Shown here: piece after piece, positions 39,426 to 51,622 of the stretch
How positions within the stretch are numbered: the stretch's first letter is position 1
Layout of the letters: every line of letters begins with the position of its first letter
From: Leptoclinus maculatus
Lineage: Eukaryota; Chordata; Actinopteri; Perciformes; Stichaeidae
NCBI GenBank assembly: GCA_032191485.1
Contig: JAVDOI010000010.1
Span: forward strand, 1,924,197-1,988,196
DNA length: 64,000 nucleotides
Reading direction: 5' to 3'
The notes under the pieces: model-generated
The model's database searches: none
What the model was told of the DNA's origin: nothing
Seen by the model: only the letters and a program-made list of their open reading frames with translations
Program-made: the position numbers and the translations under genes

Positions 39426-42400
39426 ACGGTGCTGATCTTGAGGATGACCCATCGTGTTCTTGGCCACCATCATCTCCTTCCAGTAAGGATCAGACTTCTC
39501 CAGGACACTGCGAGGACTACGATTTTGGCGAGGACGAAGGGGGCCCGGGCCTGCCGTACCCATGCCAGTTCTGTGACAAGTCCTTCAGCCGCTTAAGCTT
39601 CCTCAAGCGCCACGAACAGAGCCACGGGGATAAACTCCCTTTCAACTGTACCTTTTGCAGTCGCTTGTTTAAGCACAAGCGCAGTCGAGATCGGCACGTG
39701 AAGCTACACACCGGTGATAAGAAGTACCACTGTGGAGAGTGTGACTCTGCCTTTTCCCGCAGTGATCACCTCAAAATCCACATGAAAACTCACGCCTCTA
39801 ACAAACCCCACAAGTGCCCTGTGTGCCGCCGAGGCTTCCTTTCCTCCAGCTCTCTCCACGGCCACATGCAAGTACACGAAAGGGGCAAAGATGGCAGCAG
39901 CTCAAGCCTTTCTAGAGCTGATGAATGGAAGCTGAAAGAAACTCGCAAATGCAGCCGTTGTGAGGAGGGCTTCGATGTCCCAGAGGAGCTCCAGAGGCAC
40001 ATCGCGGAGTGCCACCCTGAGTGCTCTCCATCAGAGGATGGAGGCCTGGGTGCCACCCTGCAGTGCATTTACTGCCATGAGCCCTTCAGTGATGAAGGAA
40101 CCCTGCTGACGCACATTGACCAGGCCCACAGCCGAGACAGGAAAGGCCACTCCTGTGCTATCTGCGCTGAGCACTTTCTGTCTGTCGAGGACCTCTATGC
40201 TCACATGGACATCCACCAGCTCCCTGAATCTAGTAACCATAGCAACAGTCCTTCTTTGCTGACAGTGGGCTACACCTCTGTCTCTAGCACCACTCCTGAC
40301 TCCAACCTCTCTGTCGACAGCTCCACAATGGTGGAGACGGCGCCACCTGTGCCCAAGACAAGGGGGAGGAGAAAGAGGGCTGCTCAAAACACATCGGATA
40401 TGGGAGGACGTTCCTCCAAACAGCCTAAAGTCTCCTACAGTTGCATCTACTGCAACAGGCATGTGTTCTCCAGTTTGGCTGTGCTTCAAATTCACCTGCG
40501 AACCATGCATCTGGACAAGCCAGAGCAGGCTCATACTTGTCAGTTTTGTTTGGAGGTTCTGCCCTCATTACTAAATCTAAATGAACATCTTAAGCAGGTC
40601 CACAATGCAGAAGACCATGCTGCACTGTTAGCCAGCTTGCCTGATGCCCTTCTTCAGTGTAACTTCTGCCCTGAGGTATTGAATGACCTCAACGGCCTAC
40701 AGGAACACATTCGCTGCTCCCATGGCTTTCCCAGTCCTGTGGCAAAGGAGAGCAATGCCTTCTTCTGCCCCCAATGCTTCATGGGGTTCTTGACAGAGAC
40801 TACCTTGGAGGAGCATGTCCGTCAGACTCACTGTGATGGGGGAAGCCTGCGCTTTGACTCCCCCCTGGCTATAACTCCCAAGGAGTCTATAGTAGAGGTG
40901 TACTCCTGTTCGTACTGCACCAATTCCCCAATATTCAACAGTGTTCTGAAGCTCAACAAGCACATCAAGGAGAATCACAAGAACATTCCACTGGCACTGA
41001 ACTACATCAACAATGGAAAGAAATCCCTGCGCACTCTCAGCCCCTCTTCACCAATATCTGTGGAACATACCATGCTTAAACAAGGAGGCTCAGCCTCACG
41101 TTCTACCGGTGAGTTCATATGTAACCAGTGTGGAGCCAAGTATACCAGTCTAGACCTTTTCCAGACACACCTAAAAACTCATCTGGATGGCATGCAGCCT
41201 CAACTCACCTGCCCACAGTGCAACAAAGAGTTCCCCAACCAGGAGTCCCTGTTGAAGCATGTGACGATTCACTTCACTATTACCTCCACGTATTACATCT
41301 GTGAGAGCTGTGACAAGCAGTTCACTTCAGTGGATGACCTACAGAAGCACCTACTCGACATGCACACCTTTGTGTTCTTTCGTTGCACTTTGTGTCAGGA
41401 GGTGTTTGACTCAAAGGTGTCTACTCAGCTCCACCTGGCCGTAAAGCACAGCAATGAGAAAAAGGTGTATCGCTGCACCTCCTGCAACTGGGACTTCAGG
41501 CATGAGACTGACCTACAGCTACATGTCAAACACAGCCATCTGGAAAACCAGGGCCGTGCCCACCGCTGTATTTTTTGTGGGGAGTCCTTCGGCACAGAGG
41601 TGGAGCTGCAGTGCCACATCACTACCCACAGCAAGAAGTATAACTGCCGCTTCTGCAGTAAGGCCTTCCATGCCATTGTCCTTTTAGAGAAGCATTTGAG
41701 GGAGAAACACTGTGTGTTTGAGGGAAAGGCACAGAACTGTGGTGCTAATGGTTCTACTGGAAGTGGTGTGGATGGCCAGCCTAAAGAAGATGCTGAGCTA
41801 CATGGTCTCCTAACCAACAGCCATGGTACAGGGGTAGCAGTAGGATCCGTGGTGGAGTCACATAACAACCATGATGGAAGTGAGGAAGAGGTGGACACTG
41901 CAGATCCCTTGTTTACGTGCGACATCTGTGGGGCATCTTACACCATGGATTCACTCCTCACTAACCACCAGTTGAGGGACCACAATATACGCCCTGGTGA
42001 GAGTGCCTTGATGAAAAGGAAAGCTGACATGATAAAGGGCACCCACAAGTGCAATGTCTGCTCCCGCACCTTCTTCTCTGATCCTGGGCTGAGGGAACAT
42101 ATGCAGACCCACCTTGGGCCTGTCAAACACTATATGTGCCCCATCTGTGGGGAGAGGTTCCCTTCCTTGCTCACCCTTACTGAGCACAAGGTCACCCATA
42201 GCAAGAGTCTGGACACAGGCAGCTGCCGCATTTGTAAGATGCCACTGCATAGTGAGGAGGACTTCCTGGAGCATTGCCAGATGCACCCTGACCTGAGGAA
42301 CTCCCTGACAGGTTTCCGCTGTGTGGTGTGCATGCAGACAGTCACCTCTACATTGGAGCTCAAGATCCATGGTACCTTCCACATGCAAAAGACAGGCACT

Positions 42401-42937
42401 ATGTCCGGCAACCACCAACCCATAGGCCGCAGCAATATCATCTCTCATAACCAGCAGCAACACCATATCCAAAAACCTTTCAAGTGCGCCTCTTGCCTGA
42501 AAGATTTCCGGTCCAAGCTAGACCTGGTGAAGCTGGACATCAACGGACTGCCTTACGGACTCTGTGCATCCTGCGTAACAGCAGCTGGCTCCAAGAGCTC
42601 CAGTCCAACGATGAACGGAGGAAGGCAACAGCAGCAGCATGGTGGAGCCACCACCCCAGCAACAACTCCAGCCGCATGGATCCAGGGGGAGAGGCTCAGC
42701 CCTGGAGACGGGAAAGGCAAAACTGTCTCTTCATCATCTTCATCCTCTTCTACATCCTCATTATCCGCTGCCAAGACACGATGCACCAGCTGTAATGTGA
42801 AGTTTGAGTCTGAGGCAGAGTTGCAAAACCATGTCCAGACAGTGCATCGGGAACAGGCTGTGGACAGCAACGGCGGGCAGCTCAAGACCCCACAGGTGTC
42901 CCCCATGCCCAGAGCCAGTCCCTCACAAACTGAAGAG
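39426..42937 (+). CDS. znf521: ZNF521 giant exon encoding about 26 C2H2 zinc fingers
   Basis: A 3,512-nt exon, acceptor TCTATCCAG/AC after a long pyrimidine tract, donor GAAGAG/GTATTG, phase 1 in and phase 0 out, about 1,170 codons. It starts DGADLEDDPSCSW, then a PSSKDQTSP linker and fingers 1-4 (39556-39873), 5-7 (39946-40215), 8-11 (40435-40830), 12 (40903-40978), 13-19 (41113-41710), 20 (41917-41985), 21-24 (42043-42384), a degenerate C4-like unit (42478-42570, lacking His) and a last finger (42775-42846). A basic KTRGRRKRAAQ stretch (about 40352-40385) is a likely nuclear signal. ZNF521 is a nuclear cofactor that binds EBF1 and SMADs and recruits NuRD through its N terminus. ZNF521 rather than ZNF423 is shown by CSWPPSSPSSKDQTSP and LNYINNGKKS. 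The long open frame running to 42967 reads past the donor; its last nine residues are intronic. Linkers are expanded relative to mammals: GTGVAVGSVV near 41825, a QQQQH run and a serine run (42724-42762). Confidence 0.97.
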
Positions 42938-43062
42938 GTATTGTTATTTAGTATTGTATTGAATTAGGTTGAAAAGTTCATTGAAACATGCTGAGTTTCA
43001 CAAAGTGTTTTGTATTGCTACGTTGTTTATAATAATCCCTTTCCTTTTGGTCTTATTTTCAG
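42938..43062 (+). other. znf521: ZNF521 short intron (125 nt)
   Basis: GT...AG intron between phase-0 codons, ending in a T-rich tract (TTTTGGTCTTATTTTCAG). Retention adds nine codons after the giant exon and then a stop at 42965-42967, which would remove the last fingers. Confidence 0.9.
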
Positions 43063-43147
43063 AAGAAGACATACCAGTGCATCAAATGTCAGATGGTGTT
43101 CTACAGTGAATGGGACATCCAAGTCCATGTGGCCAACCACATGCTGG
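43063..43147 (+). CDS. znf521: ZNF521 exon encoding finger YQCIKC...HVANH
   Basis: An 85-nt exon, acceptor TTATTTTCAG/AA and donor CTGG/GTAGGA, phase 0 in and phase 1 out. It reads KKTYQCIKCQMVFYSEWD, then IQVHVANHML and the first base of the next codon. It gives one complete C2H2 finger (C-x2-C-x12-H-x3-H) and matches the KKTYQCIKCQMVFYNEWDIQ region I recall for ZNF521. In the family this is followed by an (I/L)(D/E)EG..HEC segment and three more fingers. No such exon was found in the remaining 20.8 kb, so the gene continues beyond the window. The fingers after this point are needed for protein interactions in the family, so the window alone does not give a complete protein. Confidence 0.95.
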
Positions 43148-44334
43148 GTAGGAGATAACTCTTCTTTTTGTTTCATTCATTATGGTCTCTGTTGCACTTC
43201 TGGAACAAAGTCACTAAAACAGTCCTTGTGTAATATCTTTGTAGATATGTTTCTCTACATTGTAGCATACATTAAATCAATTTGGCTTTTAGGTGTGCGA
43301 TTTAAATGTTAGCGGGAATGATTAATTTGTGTGACCATCATCGATACAATATGCAAATCATTAAGGAAAATTCCCCTAATTTCACAAGTATTTGATCATT
43401 TTGAAAAAATGTCATACTTTTTCATACTTTTTTAAAAAGGTGAATCACAATCTAAGGACTGATGTGATATATGTAATAAAATATTTGACCCTGTCTCATT
43501 CAGGCTCACAAGTATCTGGATCACATCACCAAATAGGTGGAATTATTTTAATATTTTGACCATCAACTGCATCCCCAGTGTTGTGCATTTATAAACCCAT
43601 CACCTTCATTTCCCCATGCATGTGAATGGTATAAAATAGTACGTGTGCATGCTTGTGGAGCAGAATCTCTCCACTTCAAACCACTCTATATGGAGGTCGT
43701 TTGAAGTAGTGGAAATAAACAGATTATTGAAATATTAAAACACCAAAACAGATTTTATTCAAACTGTTTAAAATTCCAACTATTATTCCACAGTTTTTGA
43801 AAAATCTCCACATTGCTACTGTACATTATTTTGTTTGTTTGTTTATCGTGCCTTTTCACTTAAGTAGTCTGTTCAGATGACTGAGATCTGAATACAACGT
43901 TTGGTAAAATACTTTCATACATTTAATGACGTCAAATCAACTGAAAAAATGGATATTTAATTTGATTACATTTGTGTTTCACAAAATTATTCCAAATTTC
44001 TGATTTTCTTTGACAAGATTCTTAAACAAAGAGTGCTGGTGTAAGACTAACCTCCACATTTTCAAAACGTCTTCACTTTTGGTTGTCATTTGTATGCAGG
44101 CAGAGTAATTTGTAGAGAACAGACAATTGGAAAACAGGTTTTCTTGCCTGCAGTAAGTAAGCGTCTGAATTCCAGTCTCACGTTCCTTTATTCATTCATT
44201 TATTCAGCTCGTTTGGCGGCTCTTTCATTACACTGCATTATCTGTTGTCTTCAGTGGGAGAGAGACTCATTGATCTGGAACCAAACCGCCTCTCTGTTTG
44301 GGACACGCTTCTAGGCGCAGGTGAATTTAAACAC

Positions 44335-44380
44335 GGTGGGCAATTCTATCAGGACCGGTAGGCAATTCTATCAGGGACCC
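44335..44380. repeat. Two-copy tandem duplication, 22-24-nt unit
   Basis: GGTGGGCAATTCTATCAGG followed by ACC, then GGTAGGCAATTCTATCAGG followed by GACCC. The two units are adjacent and differ by one substitution and a small insertion, indicating a recent local duplication. Confidence 0.85.
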
Positions 44381-45784
44381 ACTGTTTGTGCATAAACAAT
44401 CAGAAGCATGTGATTTGTGATTTTGATGCTTCGGTGTATTTGCAAAGGAGAGAGACGAGCTGAGAGTGTGTAGGTGTGTATTTTGTATTCATCTTTGCAA
44501 TCTGCTCACCCACTATTCTACTGGGGGTGCCTAATACAGTACCATGCCAGCATTAGTCCTTTCTCTCGCAAAGGCAGGCACGGAGCACACTGTGAGGGTA
44601 GAAAACAAACCCCCCTACTGGTTATTTTATGTCTGTCAGCCGTACAAGCACACAGTTTCCCCATAATAGTGGAATTGAGACAGCTTAAGATAACAGGAGG
44701 ATAGGTGATTGGGTTATTGTCTGATGTCTTACTTCTCTGATATGCCGTTGCTTTGTATTCAACATGATCACAGGTTTCATCAGACTCCTCAAAAGGGTTT
44801 CTGTTACATTCATTTGTTTTTGGGATCTCTAAAATGCGGAGAAAAACAAAACTCATCGTGATGAAAATTTGGTAGAAAGATGAAGTCGTCAAGGAGTGGC
44901 TGCATCTTGTAAAACAAAGAAACTAAAATGGAACCGAATTGAATAAAGAAAATAGATTTGACTGAAGAGGCGTATGGAAAAACGTTTGCATCAAGGTTAG
45001 CCGTAACAACACTAACGGTGATCTCTTGGTTTTATACAGCTTCTGAAGAATTGGTCACTTTTTAACAAGTAGAATGGGGTTAAATTCAATCCAGCCTGTA
45101 ATCGCTGCAAAGCCAATTTGGGCCAAAAACACAGGAAAAAAAAATAGTCATTAGGAAAAGCTCTAAATACCTTCTCTACTGAAAAGGGGACACTTTCTCC
45201 TTTTAATGGCCATCTGCACAGGAGAGGGGAAACAGGGGGCTGGGGTCATCTCCGCTCAGCTGTCAGCGTTATTAGCGTAGGTAATGGAGCAGACGCTGGA
45301 TTCATAGGGGTGTTGTTTTCATCCGTGCCCCGCTCCATGGTGTCCGTTCACACTGATAACTCTATATATAGTGATGTGACGTGACATAACCATAGTGCTA
45401 AGTGTATGGAACAACAAAACCTGAGCCCGTCTCACCCAGACAAGTCCATATTAGCTGCCTTTGTAATACAATAGTCTCCCTAAACCAAGTGCACTCCACC
45501 CTCCACCTCCGAGGTGCTCGCGGCTGCCTCTTCTGTACGACTGCCAGCACATTTTGATGCGTGGACATTACACTCAGACGACGGCGGTCCTGCTTCACAC
45601 TTAAAGCACAGCTCTGGTGCCCAGCTACTCAACATTTACTATGATAACAGAGGTAAATGAAAGAGAAGGGGGTGGCCATGGGTGCAGAGGGGTGTGTGGC
45701 AGAACAGCCCCAGCCAAGCCTGTGAACGGCCCCACGTGTTTTAAGATGGAGGCCGCAGCCTGCTAGGGCCCAGATGGATCAGTA

Positions 45785-45813
45785 CACATTTGCTGTACAG
45801 CTGGTCGCTCTGT
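45785..45813. repeat. 29-nt direct repeat, copy 1
   Basis: Shares CACATTTGCTGTACAGCTGG plus CGCTCTGT with 46730-46758, 28 of 29 positions identical, on the same strand 945 nt apart. Flanks do not match. Either a short duplicated element or paired binding sites. Confidence 0.8.
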
Positions 45814-46729
45814 TTGGGGACCTGGTGTGATACTCCTATGGAGAAAAAAATGATATCGCCACCATCCAAGGAGCAATTTAATAGCAGGCCAGAAGACAGC
45901 TGGCCACTCTTTAGTTTAGAGTTTTTTTGGCATGGCTCACTTACAGAATTGAGGGTGTCCGATTTTTCTCTAGAGACACACAGATTTATACAGCTTTCAG
46001 CTGCTGCAGTCACTATCAAACCTTTTTATTTCTATTTTTTTTCCTTGAGATTAAAAAACAAATCTGTCCTGCGGTTCAATTTGCCATCTTGATCTGTAGT
46101 AATTGCATTGGACAGAAATGTTTAAAATCACAGCGCTCTCACAAAGTCGTCCTTTTCCTTTTCTTTTTTTTTTTTTAAGAGGACCTTTGAAGGTCTTTCA
46201 TTGACACAAAAGCCTGTTTGGTTTTTATCAGCATGCCATCATGCTACCCCATTGCTTCACTTTGACCCCACTGTAAACTATGACATTTGGAGCCTCATGG
46301 GGGGGGTACGTTTGGCCCATTTATCGCACTGTTTCAAATGTCCCTGTGTGGATTTTCAGAGCCCTGACATGTTTTAGAAGCACAGGCTCTGTCTTAAAGG
46401 GTTTTAAAAGGTGAAAAGGGTTTTTTGCTTTCCTGTTATATCTGCTTTCAATTCAATTGTCATCTCACTCCTGTCTGCTCCGAGCAGCTACTGCCAAGGT
46501 GGCAGCGCTCCGAAGGACAACTGTAAACAAACAAACCAAACCTCATCCCAGAAAAGTGTTTTCGGGGTCACCTCTACGGATTTTTTTTGGGCCGGTGACA
46601 GCACTGAGCTCCAAGCCAAGTCAGGGAGGAGCCTTGCTCTCACAGAGAGGAGCCGGTGGCCCGGTCGGCCCAGGCAGAGGGGGGGGCACTGGAGGGGTGG
46701 AAAGGTTCGGGGGCGGAGAGGGGAAGAGG

Positions 46730-46758
46730 CACATTTGCTGTACAGCTGGCCGCTCTGT
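46730..46758. repeat. 29-nt direct repeat, copy 2
   Basis: Second copy of the 45785-45813 segment, with T to C as the only difference. It lies in a GC-rich purine stretch unlike the first copy's surroundings. Confidence 0.8.
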
Positions 46759-47309
46759 GTGAAGCAGGCACTGTGGGCCGTCACGGAGCTGGAGAGGAGA
46801 GCGAGCGAGAGAGAGGCCTTTAGCTCTCCTCTAGTTTCTCCTCCTCCTCTCTGTTCTCTCTTTCTCCCCCCCCCCTCTCTCTCAGGCCGCTATCTCTCCA
46901 TTTTCCCCTGCCTCACTATCTAGCTCTTACATTTTCATATTTACTGCGCTCCAACCTGGCAAAGCACACTGCGTTGGCTGTCAGTGGGGCAACAGACAGG
47001 AGGCACACTGTAACAGTATTTGAAGCTGGAAGGCTTGTTTTTTTTTTTTGCTGAAGGCCGCACATTATCCTTGACACATATCCTCTTGTCTTGGGCCCCT
47101 AGAGCAACTTGGCCTGTGTGTGTTGATTGCATGGTCTCCATCACTGTCTCTGCCCTGGTGGCGACACATTTACTACTCCATTAAGTGTTTCTTTTTTTTC
47201 GTCCTTGTGCATAAACAGAATTTGGTATTTTCATTCTTTTATTTCGTTTTTTTTTCTGTAATCCTCTTTGATTCGGAGTGTCTGTTGGTGTTCCCTCATT
47301 CATAGAGCA

Positions 47310-47332
47310 ACACACACACACACACACACACA
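47310..47332. repeat. (CA)11 microsatellite
   Basis: Short CA array. Confidence 0.9.
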
Positions 47333-47888
47333 TGTAATCTGCTAACAAACATGGCCAAACACATTTGACTCCTAGGGGGTTGGATCAGAGTCAGAACTCA
47401 ATAGACAACACGGCACAGGAACAGGATCAATCTTATGAAATAAATAAGAGAACAGGCTTGGACCAGCCAGTGGAAACAAAGGAAACCATGCGTGCCATAT
47501 AGTGAGTGTGATATCTGCCTGCTTTTATTAATTGGTGATTAATAACGCCTCTCTGTTCGTTAGCGCAGTCACCTCCCGTGCAGCCAAGTGTGTTGCTGCT
47601 AATATGCAATTATGCGCACCTTACTGCTCGTTACATTATACCTCTCCCTGACTAATGTGGCATCCATGAGGAGAATAGAAAACGGAGTGAGCTGCAAAAA
47701 CAAAAAAAACAAAAAAACATCAATAAGATTCTCACATTCACTGTGTTACCTACCTGTCTGGGTGGAAAACAAAGTTTCTTACAAATTCCTCAATGTAACC
47801 AGGAGACTGCATTAAAAGTTTTACAGCATTGCAGAGACTGTTTTGCTCTTCCTGGTGTTTTTTTTGTTGTAAAGCAGAGGTAATTGAC

Positions 47889-48141
47889 ATCACCATGGGG
47901 ATGCTCTGTTGCTAGGCCAGACAAGCTCAGGCTGATGTGGTCCTTATCTATTGATTTTCCTGACATTTCCCCACACTTCACAGACTAGGCCAACATGTGA
48001 GAAAATATCTGATGCTCTCAGTTCATACAGCCTGTTTGTACAAACTCGGAGCGAACGCTCGCTGGCCCCCTTGCTGCATTGCAATTGGTGGGTTGATGTC
48101 ACCATGGCGATCTGGGGCAAATTCCTTTCCCGTGATTGGTT
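47889..48141. promoter_or_regulatory. Candidate enhancer: RFX/X-box-like sites with CCAAT boxes
   Basis: Three X-box-like words lie within 220 nt: ATCACCATGGGGAT (47889-47902), CTGTTGCTAGG (47906-47916, reverse complement CCTAGCAACAG, an RFX half-site as in MHC class II X1 boxes) and GTCACCATGGCGAT (48098-48111). Reverse CCAAT cores sit near 48083 (CAATTGGTGG) and at 48132-48141 (GTGATTGGTT), the latter 20 nt from the last X-box, reminiscent of an X-Y arrangement. RFX factors and NF-Y are the expected binders. Function is inferred from motifs only. Confidence 0.35.
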
Positions 48142-49818
48142 GAACTGAGCTCATTTGTTGAGCCGGTCATTGTAAAACACAAATTCCACAAAATAAGACA
48201 GATTCGTATGAATCCTACAATTCTATTTTTTGAATTTTAAGACATCTAATGAATGTACTTTAAAAATAAAACTCCTATGCAAGTCTAGTTGGGGACGTGG
48301 GCGACCTGCTTAAAGGTAGGCTCTTCCTGTGCTTCTGGCTATGTTTTATTGATATACAGGAGGGATGTCTCCTTTAGAGTGTTAATGCCAACCCTTGTTC
48401 TGAAGTGAAGCCCATAAATACTGGATGATCAGAATTAACCTCTGCATTACTCTACCTCCCAGTGGTCCTCCGAGATGTCACCAAGGCCGTAGGTGCACGC
48501 GCACCCCTGGTCTGATGGGGTTGCTTAGCAGTCTGACTGGAGGGGGGGGGGGGCTTATGGGAGAAGTGCAAACAGACAGTCCTGCCTTAGTAAAGGTCAG
48601 CACTGCAACCTACACCTCTCAAATCCCAGCCTAGCCCCTGATGGGACCAGGGTTCCGAGCATGCCTAGAGATGCTTGCGGTAAGGGGGAATTACAAGCGA
48701 GAGTCAAGTGGAGCGCCGCTGCCGAGCTGCATTGCTTTCAGAGGTTGTCAGCACCAATAGCGGTGTGACAGATTTGATCTAACTTTGTGTCGTGGCTCTT
48801 ACTTGGTGTGTTTGTGGAATGACATGGCACGCTGGGACACCAGTAGCTCTCATATGCTACTGAATAGGACAGTCTCAATGTTGTTCACTAAATTGTTGTT
48901 AAGTACGCTTCATAGGTGCGGAGAGGTTTTGTTTTAGAATGCTAACAGACTACAAAAGAGTACCCCCCCCCCCCTACACACACCCCCCCCCAAAAAGTTT
49001 TAGCTCTCTTTATAGTGCACAATGGTGGTTTTTCAAAGTACCATGTAACGAATTACTATCCTCATCGAACTTTGGCTGTGTGAATGGCAGACAGGGGAGG
49101 AGAGGGGAGGGGGGATAGGGTTCTGAAAGGCCCCCCAGCGTCAAAGCCTTAATAATCATGTGAGCAGCGCTGGACTTCATTACCCTCCTGTTCGACAGGC
49201 CGAGTGCCAGCCTGGATTGCTGGCTGGCTGTGGCAAGGTCAACGTCGGAGGAAAAACCAGTTACTGTGTTACTCTGGAGCGGAATGGAGAGGGGCGGCCA
49301 TCTGTCAGCTCAGGCCTGCCATACCCGCAGAGCAAATGGACACGGGCGGCCAGAGGAGAGGCCACAGACACCCATAGAGCTAAACCCAGTGAGCATAACA
49401 CTGAGGCATCGACACAGATCCAGCCAAAGAGATGGGCCTTGGTACCACTAAAACACATATACACACACACACATAGCGGAGAAGATAAGGCTATCTGCAA
49501 GATATTTGGCAGCAGGTTGTGTGTGTTTATGCATGTTTGTTTTTAGTGTCAGCGCACTATTGGGCCCCTACTGTTTTAAGTCCAGATGGCAAACCATTTG
49601 ATAAAAAGTTGATAAAAGTTTTGCTTGGCTTGCCAATGGTAAATGTTTTAATCATAGTGTTCCTTTATGAAGACAAATTCCATGTGAGTCGAAGTGCAGA
49701 AAATGTTATCGTTGTCCGTAGACCACTTTTTTTTTAATTTCAGCAGGGACAACAGGCACGTTAGGGATCTGGTGGAAGCCGCATGTTTTCTTCCAAATGA
49801 CAATAATAATACTGCCAT

Positions 49819-49892
49819 CATATATACTCTATCTCTCTCTCTCTCTGTCTCTCTCTCTCTATATATATACAGTGTATATATATATATATATG
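49819..49892. repeat. Compound (CT)n/(AT)n microsatellite
   Basis: CT array with one interruption (49832-49860) followed directly by two AT arrays separated by ACAGTGT. Confidence 0.9.
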
Positions 49893-50443
49893 CTCGGATG
49901 TCACACACGTTTTAGTGTTTCACCTTGCTGGCTGTTTGTCGGCGTCTGAGTCGCTCCGACCCTCTCTGCGAGGACCTTTACGATGCCCTCTGGCCAAAGT
50001 GGAAGAACCCTGTGGAATGTTCCAAAGCTCTCTAATAGGTTTCAGGTGCTGCGGGCCACCGGCCAGCCCCCCCGCCATCACCCCACTCTGTGTGTCTTGT
50101 GTGATAGGACTCCCTGCTCAACAGTCAAAGCACCGCCATTTCTCCTCTACGAGAGAGAGGAGGAGGGCAGAGCTGCGAAATGGATACCCGTCGTTGTTTA
50201 CTGTAAAATTTCACTTTGAGCCCAGTGCACATCCTCCAATTTAACACTTTTTTTTTACATTCAAACAGTTTCTCTTACACATATGGTTGCAGTTCAGGCG
50301 GAAGAGCAATTTGCATCTCTTCCATCCCACAACTCAGCACAACTAAAGTTCCTCCTTGTTTTCCCTCCCGCACCGAGAGTACCGACCCCCTGGCTTGAGC
50401 GTCAACATGCACCGGAAAACAGGGAGATGGTCCTGGGCGATCA

Positions 50444-50467
50444 CCCCCCCCCCCCCCCCCCCCCCCC
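50444..50467. repeat. Poly-C tract (C24)
   Basis: Uninterrupted C run followed by ACACACAC. Confidence 0.9.
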
Positions 50468-51590
50468 ACACACATTAATGGAAATCACACAGGAAGTCCC
50501 TGGATGAAAGCTTTATTAGTTATTAAGGTTTAATGTTGATACCAGTGCTTATATGTTTACTGGAGTGCACGGTGCTGCTGATGTGGAATTGTCAGAGTGG
50601 TGCAGATTTAGTAAGGAATTAGTGTACACCCAGGATTTAATTAAGGGATCTATTTCCATCTTGTTAGAAAGAGATAATGTGAATACTGCATGCATCATAG
50701 GTTACCATATTAAGTGCTGCTTCCTGTAACAGCATTAAATCCACGACAGTAGTGCTTGTAGATTATAGAAATGAAACAACAATCTATATTTGGCTGGAAG
50801 AATTGTATCTTAAAGACCGTCTCAAGCCCATGAGCTCTCACTGTACATGAGACATTTTTGAATGTTTGAAACAGTGTGGCGTTGTATCTGCTAAAACACA
50901 CGTGACGTTCATCGGAGGTGAAATGGTCACGCTTCCACTCTTTTTACACGTCTCGTTCCATTTCCAGCATGACGGCGGAGTGTGAACACTGAAGTGACAC
51001 GGCCTCTTTGTCTCTCCATTTGTCCCGCCGCCGCCTAGAGACGCAAACCTTAAGCCACTCACTCTCTGATTAATCTTGAACATTTATAATTACTAATTAA
51101 GTTAGTAAGAGACTTTTAATGTAGTCCTCCTTCAATGGGGAGCAGAGAGGACAACAGATCATTAGCTTCAATAATGAACGCGGATGAGACAGATAATGGC
51201 CTGTGATAGGTGAATACTGACAGTTATATTAAATGAGGCGAGTATATGGGCATAGGCACAGCGATACAAGGTGGGGAGGCACTCCGGTGACTCCGAAATG
51301 AGGCCAAGAAGTGTGCGGAAATCTTAGAGATAGTTTGTACTCATTAAAACATATCTGTAATACAGTCAAGTCCATATTAGCATGCGGTATGTATCATATA
51401 ATGTATTTCTGCAGTGTTAATTGTGTCAACCTCAGTTTCAAGTACAGATTTTATTTATTCATCCGCTCTCATTGAGTTTTTGGTCTCCCTAACGACTTCG
51501 GTGTATCTCATTATCACATTATTACATTAGTGTCTGCATTATATTGGTGGCTGTAAGTTGCTGCCCATTAAAAGAGTCATTTCATCTCCG

Positions 51591-51619
<29 letters not shown>
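51591..51619. repeat. Poly-T tract (T29)
   Basis: Uninterrupted run of 29 T. On the minus strand it would be an A tail, but no retroposed gene or SINE body is recognisable beside it. Confidence 0.9.

Positions 51620-51622
<3 letters not shown>

Noticed and set aside
42938..42967. The 1,100-codon open frame extends past the end of the giant exon.
   Set aside because: These codons (VLLFSIVLN) follow a valid donor, the family sequence continues with KKTYQC in the next exon, and the extension matches nothing known; it is intron read-through.
43673..43707. Inverted repeat ACTTCAAAC/GTTTGAAGT with a 17-nt loop, considered as a hairpin RNA.
   Set aside because: Only nine perfect pairs; such stems are expected by chance in AT-rich introns.
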